Assembly (NCBI GenBank): GCA_902826095.1
Contig: CADEDN010000001.1
Span: forward strand, 248,001-312,000
DNA length: 64,000 bases
From: an uncultured Alphaproteobacteria bacterium
GTDB lineage: Bacteria; Pseudomonadota; Alphaproteobacteria; Caulobacterales; Parvularculaceae
Direction of reading: 5' to 3'
Part shown: positions 61,354 through 64,000 of the stretch, piece by piece
Layout of the letters: every line of letters starts with the position of its first letter
How positions within the stretch are numbered: the first letter of the stretch is position 1
Program-made: the position numbers and the translations under genes
Notes under the pieces: generated by a model
Seen by the model: only the letters and a program-made list of their open reading frames with translations
Told to the model about the DNA's origin: nothing
Database searches by the model: none

Positions 61354-62445
61354 TCAGGTCTCTTCGTGGCGCAACAACGTCGATATCGCGACGATCGCAG
61401 CGGCGAGAGCCGGCGTCCATGCGGCGAGCGCCGCGGGCGCGACCCCTGATTCGCCAAGCGCCGTCGACATTTCCGAAAGGACGTAGAGGAGGAAGCCGGA
61501 CCCGACCGCGGCAAAGATGAGGCGCGGCGCGCCGCCCGACCGCATCGGGCCGATCGAAAAGATCGCCGCGATCAGAACCATGGCGACGAGCTTCAGCGGC
61601 GTCGAGCAAAGATCGTGGAAGCGGATATCGTAGCGGATCGTCGGCAGGCCCGCGGCCTCGGCGAGCATGATGAAGCGCGGGAGATCCCAGATCGACATCG
61701 ATTCGGGCGGCGGGACGCTCTCGCGAAGGTCCGCAAGCGTCAGTTTCGTCGGCACCGAATAGAGCGGCGTGCGCTGCGAGAATTTGTCTCCCGCCGCTTT
61801 CATGCGCGCGTCCTTGAGTTCGATCGTGCGTCCGGCGAGCACGGCTTCCGGCGCGTCGATTCGCTCTTCAAAGGCGCTGTCCGGCGACAGCCGCCAGATC
61901 GTCACTTTCTGCAAGGCGCCGCGCGCCGCGTCGAAACTCGCCGCGTTGATGATCAAAAGTTCGCCGGCATCGCGCTGGCGCAGCCAGATGCCGTCGCCGA
62001 AAACCCGCATCAGGCTCGACGACTGGCCGCGAATCTCGTTTCGCATTTTTTCGCCATAGGACATCATGCGCGACGACATCGGGTCGATCGCGACAATGAC
62101 GAAAAAGCCGGCCAGCGCCGCGAAAATGGCGGCGGGCCCGATGAGCCGCCAGACCGACAGGCCCGCGGAGCGCATCACGGCGAGCTCGGATCGCCGGTTC
62201 AGCTGATGAAACATCCAAAGCGAACCGAACAGAAATATGAACGGCATCATCGTCTGCGCCAGCGCCGGCGTCCGCAGCAACGTCAATTGCAGCGCGTAAG
62301 CGAAATCGCCCCTGAATTTCGAGGCGAACCTCAAATTCTCGATGAGATCGACCAGAATGACCATGCTGGCGAGCGCGCCGAACAGCGCGACGACGGCGAA
62401 AGCGATCCTTCCAATAATATAACGGAACAAGGTCGTCGGCGGCAT
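61354..62445 (-). CDS. lptG: LPS export ABC permease LptG
   Basis: 363 residues, six helices with a large periplasmic domain between helices 3 and 4. FRYIIGRIAFAVVALFGALA and ELAVMRSAGLSVWRLIGPAA (coupling region) are typical. With LptF and the LptB ATPase it extracts LPS from the inner membrane. One nt from lptF; lptD starts 95 nt later. Confidence 0.93.
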   Translation of the reverse strand: MPPTTLFRYIIGRIAFAVVALFGALASMVILVDLIENLRFASKFRGDFAYALQLTLLRTPALAQTMMPFIFLFGSLWMFHQLNRRSELAVMRSAGLSVWRLIGPAAIFAALAGFFVIVAIDPMSSRMMSYGEKMRNEIRGQSSSLMRVFGDGIWLRQRDAGELLIINAASFDAARGALQKVTIWRLSPDSAFEERIDAPEAVLAGRTIELKDARMKAAGDKFSQRTPLYSVPTKLTLADLRESVPPPESMSIWDLPRFIMLAEAAGLPTIRYDIRFHDLCSTPLKLVAMVLIAAIFSIGPMRSGGAPRLIFAAVGSGFLLYVLSEMSTALGESGVAPAALAAWTPALAAAIVAISTLLRHEET

Positions 62446-62446
62446 A

Positions 62447-63574
62447 TCAGGTGCGCGCCTCGCTCGCGACGGCCGACGGGCGCTTTGCGTCGATCCTTAT
62501 GACATCCATGATGAGCAGCGCCGCGACGACGGCCGCAAGAATCGGCGTTGCGTAGATCAGCCAGTATTGACCGATTTCCGACGCCTCTCCCTGCAGGATG
62601 ATGCCGGCGACTCGAAGCGCGCCCGCCGCGGCGCAAGCGATCGCGATCCTGATCGCGTAGCCCCTGCGATCATAAGGCCCGCCGATCAGCGCATAGATCG
62701 CGATCAGGACATAGGCGAACGCATAGAGCGGCCCTGCGAGCCGCCCATGTCCTTCGCCGATCAGCCTTTGCGCGTTCTCGCGGTCCCAGTTCTGCGTCAT
62801 GTCGGGGTTGAACAATTCGCCGAGATAGCGCTCGGTCATCTCAAGCTGCAGCACGCCGGGGTCGCGTTTGAACGCGCCGAGATTGATCGCCGTCCTGTTG
62901 AAGACGACGATGTCGACCTCGCCGGTCTTCGGGTTGACGCGCTGGATATTGCCGTCCGAAAGATGAAGCACCGGACCAATGCTCGTTTCCTGCATCAGCG
63001 CGCGCCGCGCCATATAGGTTTCAGCATGATCGCCGCCTCGGTAGTCGTGAATGAGCAGTCCCGAGAGCTGGCCGCCGGGCCGGGCGTCGTCGACATAGAC
63101 CGTGAAGCCCTCGGCGACGGTCAGGAATTCGCCGCTCCGCAATACGGATGTGACAAAATCAGCGCGGATGTCGGCGACTTCTCGCTTTAGCTCCCGGTAG
63201 CTTCGCGGCATCAGGTCGACATTGATCCACAAGGTCAAAAGCGCGCCGATCAAGGTGATCAGCAGGATCGGGCGCGCGACTTGCGCGCGGCTGACGCCCG
63301 CCGCGAACATGACGGCGATTTCGCTGTCGGCGTGAAGCCGATGCAAGGCGAAGATCGCCGCGGCGAAAAGGCCGAACGGTATGATCACTGCAAGCAGGCT
63401 CGGCACGATCAGCAAGGTCAGCCAGCCGAACATCGCCAGGGTCTGACCGTGCTCGACGATGATATCGATGCGCTGCAGGCTCTGGGTCAGCCATACGATC
63501 AAGGTCACAATGGCGGTCGCGAACAGGAACGGCGTCCACATCTGACGAAAAATGTAGCTGTCGAGACTCTTCAA
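62447..63574 (-). CDS. lptF: LPS export ABC permease LptF
   Basis: 375 residues from TTG 63574 (LKSLDSYIFRQMWTPFLFAT). Six helices; SLLAVIIPFGLFAAAIFALH and DSEIAVMFAAGVSRAQVARP give the family coupling helix. No clear ribosome site precedes 63574; a GTG at 63664 would add 30 non-family residues. The gene diverges from pepA, the common alphaproteobacterial arrangement. Confidence 0.9.
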   Translation of the reverse strand: MKSLDSYIFRQMWTPFLFATAIVTLIVWLTQSLQRIDIIVEHGQTLAMFGWLTLLIVPSLLAVIIPFGLFAAAIFALHRLHADSEIAVMFAAGVSRAQVARPILLITLIGALLTLWINVDLMPRSYRELKREVADIRADFVTSVLRSGEFLTVAEGFTVYVDDARPGGQLSGLLIHDYRGGDHAETYMARRALMQETSIGPVLHLSDGNIQRVNPKTGEVDIVVFNRTAINLGAFKRDPGVLQLEMTERYLGELFNPDMTQNWDRENAQRLIGEGHGRLAGPLYAFAYVLIAIYALIGGPYDRRGYAIRIAIACAAAGALRVAGIILQGEASEIGQYWLIYATPILAAVVAALLIMDVIRIDAKRPSAVASEART

Positions 63575-63773
63575 GCGGGCGCCCGGATCGATATGGATGA
63601 TGGGACAGGTGATCGGGCTTTTAGATGCATTCGGCGCCAAGGTCGATTCGCAAGGGCGTGACACTGTTGCCAGCTTTTGGCCGGCATCCTAGGAAGTGTC
63701 GCGAATCCGAGCGCCGTCGCCAGTTTGCTCTTGCCTGCCGGGCCGGCCGCAAATCATGAAAAAGAGGACGCCC

Positions 63774-64000
63774 ATGAAAATCGCCTTTTCGAAAGCTGCA
63801 GCGCCGTCCGGCGTCGCCCTCATCGTTCCCGCTTTTGAAGACGGCGATCCGACCGATGCTCATGCGGCGCTGAACGCTGCAACGTCGGGCGCGCTCGCCA
63901 AAGCGATCAAGGCGGCGAAATTCAGCGGCAAGAAAGGCCAGGCGCTCGAACTCGTGGGGCTTCATGGCGCTGAGTCGACGCGCATCGTCATGGTCGGCGC
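63774..64000 (+). CDS. pepA: Leucyl aminopeptidase, N-terminal part (cut by window end)
   Basis: 75 codons of the N-terminal domain: KIAFSKAAAPSGVALIVPAF and a GKKGQALELVG stretch followed by RIVMVG, as in M17 aminopeptidases. The catalytic domain lies outside the window. ATG 63774 has AGAGG 7 nt upstream; ATG 63756 is in frame. The assignment leans on divergence from lptF. Confidence 0.72.
   Translation, partial: MKIAFSKAAAPSGVALIVPAFEDGDPTDAHAALNAATSGALAKAIKAAKFSGKKGQALELVGLHGAESTRIVMVG

Overview
The window is GC-rich chromosomal DNA from an alphaproteobacterium. Supporting signs are the lptF-lptG / lptD-surA-pdxA-rsmA order, the cobS-J-domain-bolA neighbourhood, a lipoprotein of the CC0125/CC1285 type known from Caulobacter, GCTA-type -10 elements and a formimidoylglutamate deiminase (HutF) route for histidine. 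A Caulobacterales, Hyphomonadales or Parvularculales-like bacterium fits best; this is inference, since no rRNA or marker phylogeny is available. Both ends cut through genes (an SGNH-type protein on the left, pepA on the right).

Layout. 1-4.4 kb: SGNH protein, an orphan cysD fused to a small HTH-like domain, a good parS-like site, a GbsR/MarR regulator and small membrane or redox proteins. 4.4-8.3 kb: Phd-VapC toxin-antitoxin, TSUP transporter, lemA and a DUF2207 protein. 8.6-14.3 kb: methylcitrate-cycle cluster (prpD, thioesterase, prpB, a GH1 glucosidase, prpC). 14.3-20.5 kb: DUF1902 with a frameshifted hicA, folE, a four-helix-bundle (S23-like) gene bracketed by inverted heptad arrays, enoyl-CoA hydratase, a histidine kinase with an odd N-box, a HerA-like ATPase and brnTA. 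20.5-29.3 kb: lysozyme-like protein, kelch lipoprotein, fghA, CinA-type protein, a TPR/cytochrome pair, sdaA, DUF1439 and an MFS transporter. 29.4-39 kb: tRNA-Leu, hutG-hutF, convergent hutD, glycosyltransferase, phosphodiesterase, TPR membrane protein, AAA+ ATPase and haloalkane dehalogenase. 39-50.3 kb: ABC exporter, desaturase, unknown lipoprotein, lpdA, an OmpR/EnvZ-type pair and pgsA. 50.6-64 kb: cobS, J-domain protein, bolA, rhomboid, lipoprotein-cupin-thioesterase, then rsmA-pdxA-surA-lptD-lptG-lptF and pepA.

The most unusual structure is a set of heptanucleotide arrays (GGG every 7 bases) forming long inverted repeats. Four complete pairs sit directly after a stop codon and shortly before the next start codon. 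One pair, with 25 bp perfect arms, encloses the four-helix-bundle gene; the other three enclose no gene. Three other intergenic repeat families (GTCATCCCGG, CATCCTTCG and CTCCCGC types) are also scattered here, two copies lying inside or against coding starts. Several genes (phd, brnT, the J-domain gene, probably the lysozyme) have promoters so close to the ATG that leaderless transcripts are likely.
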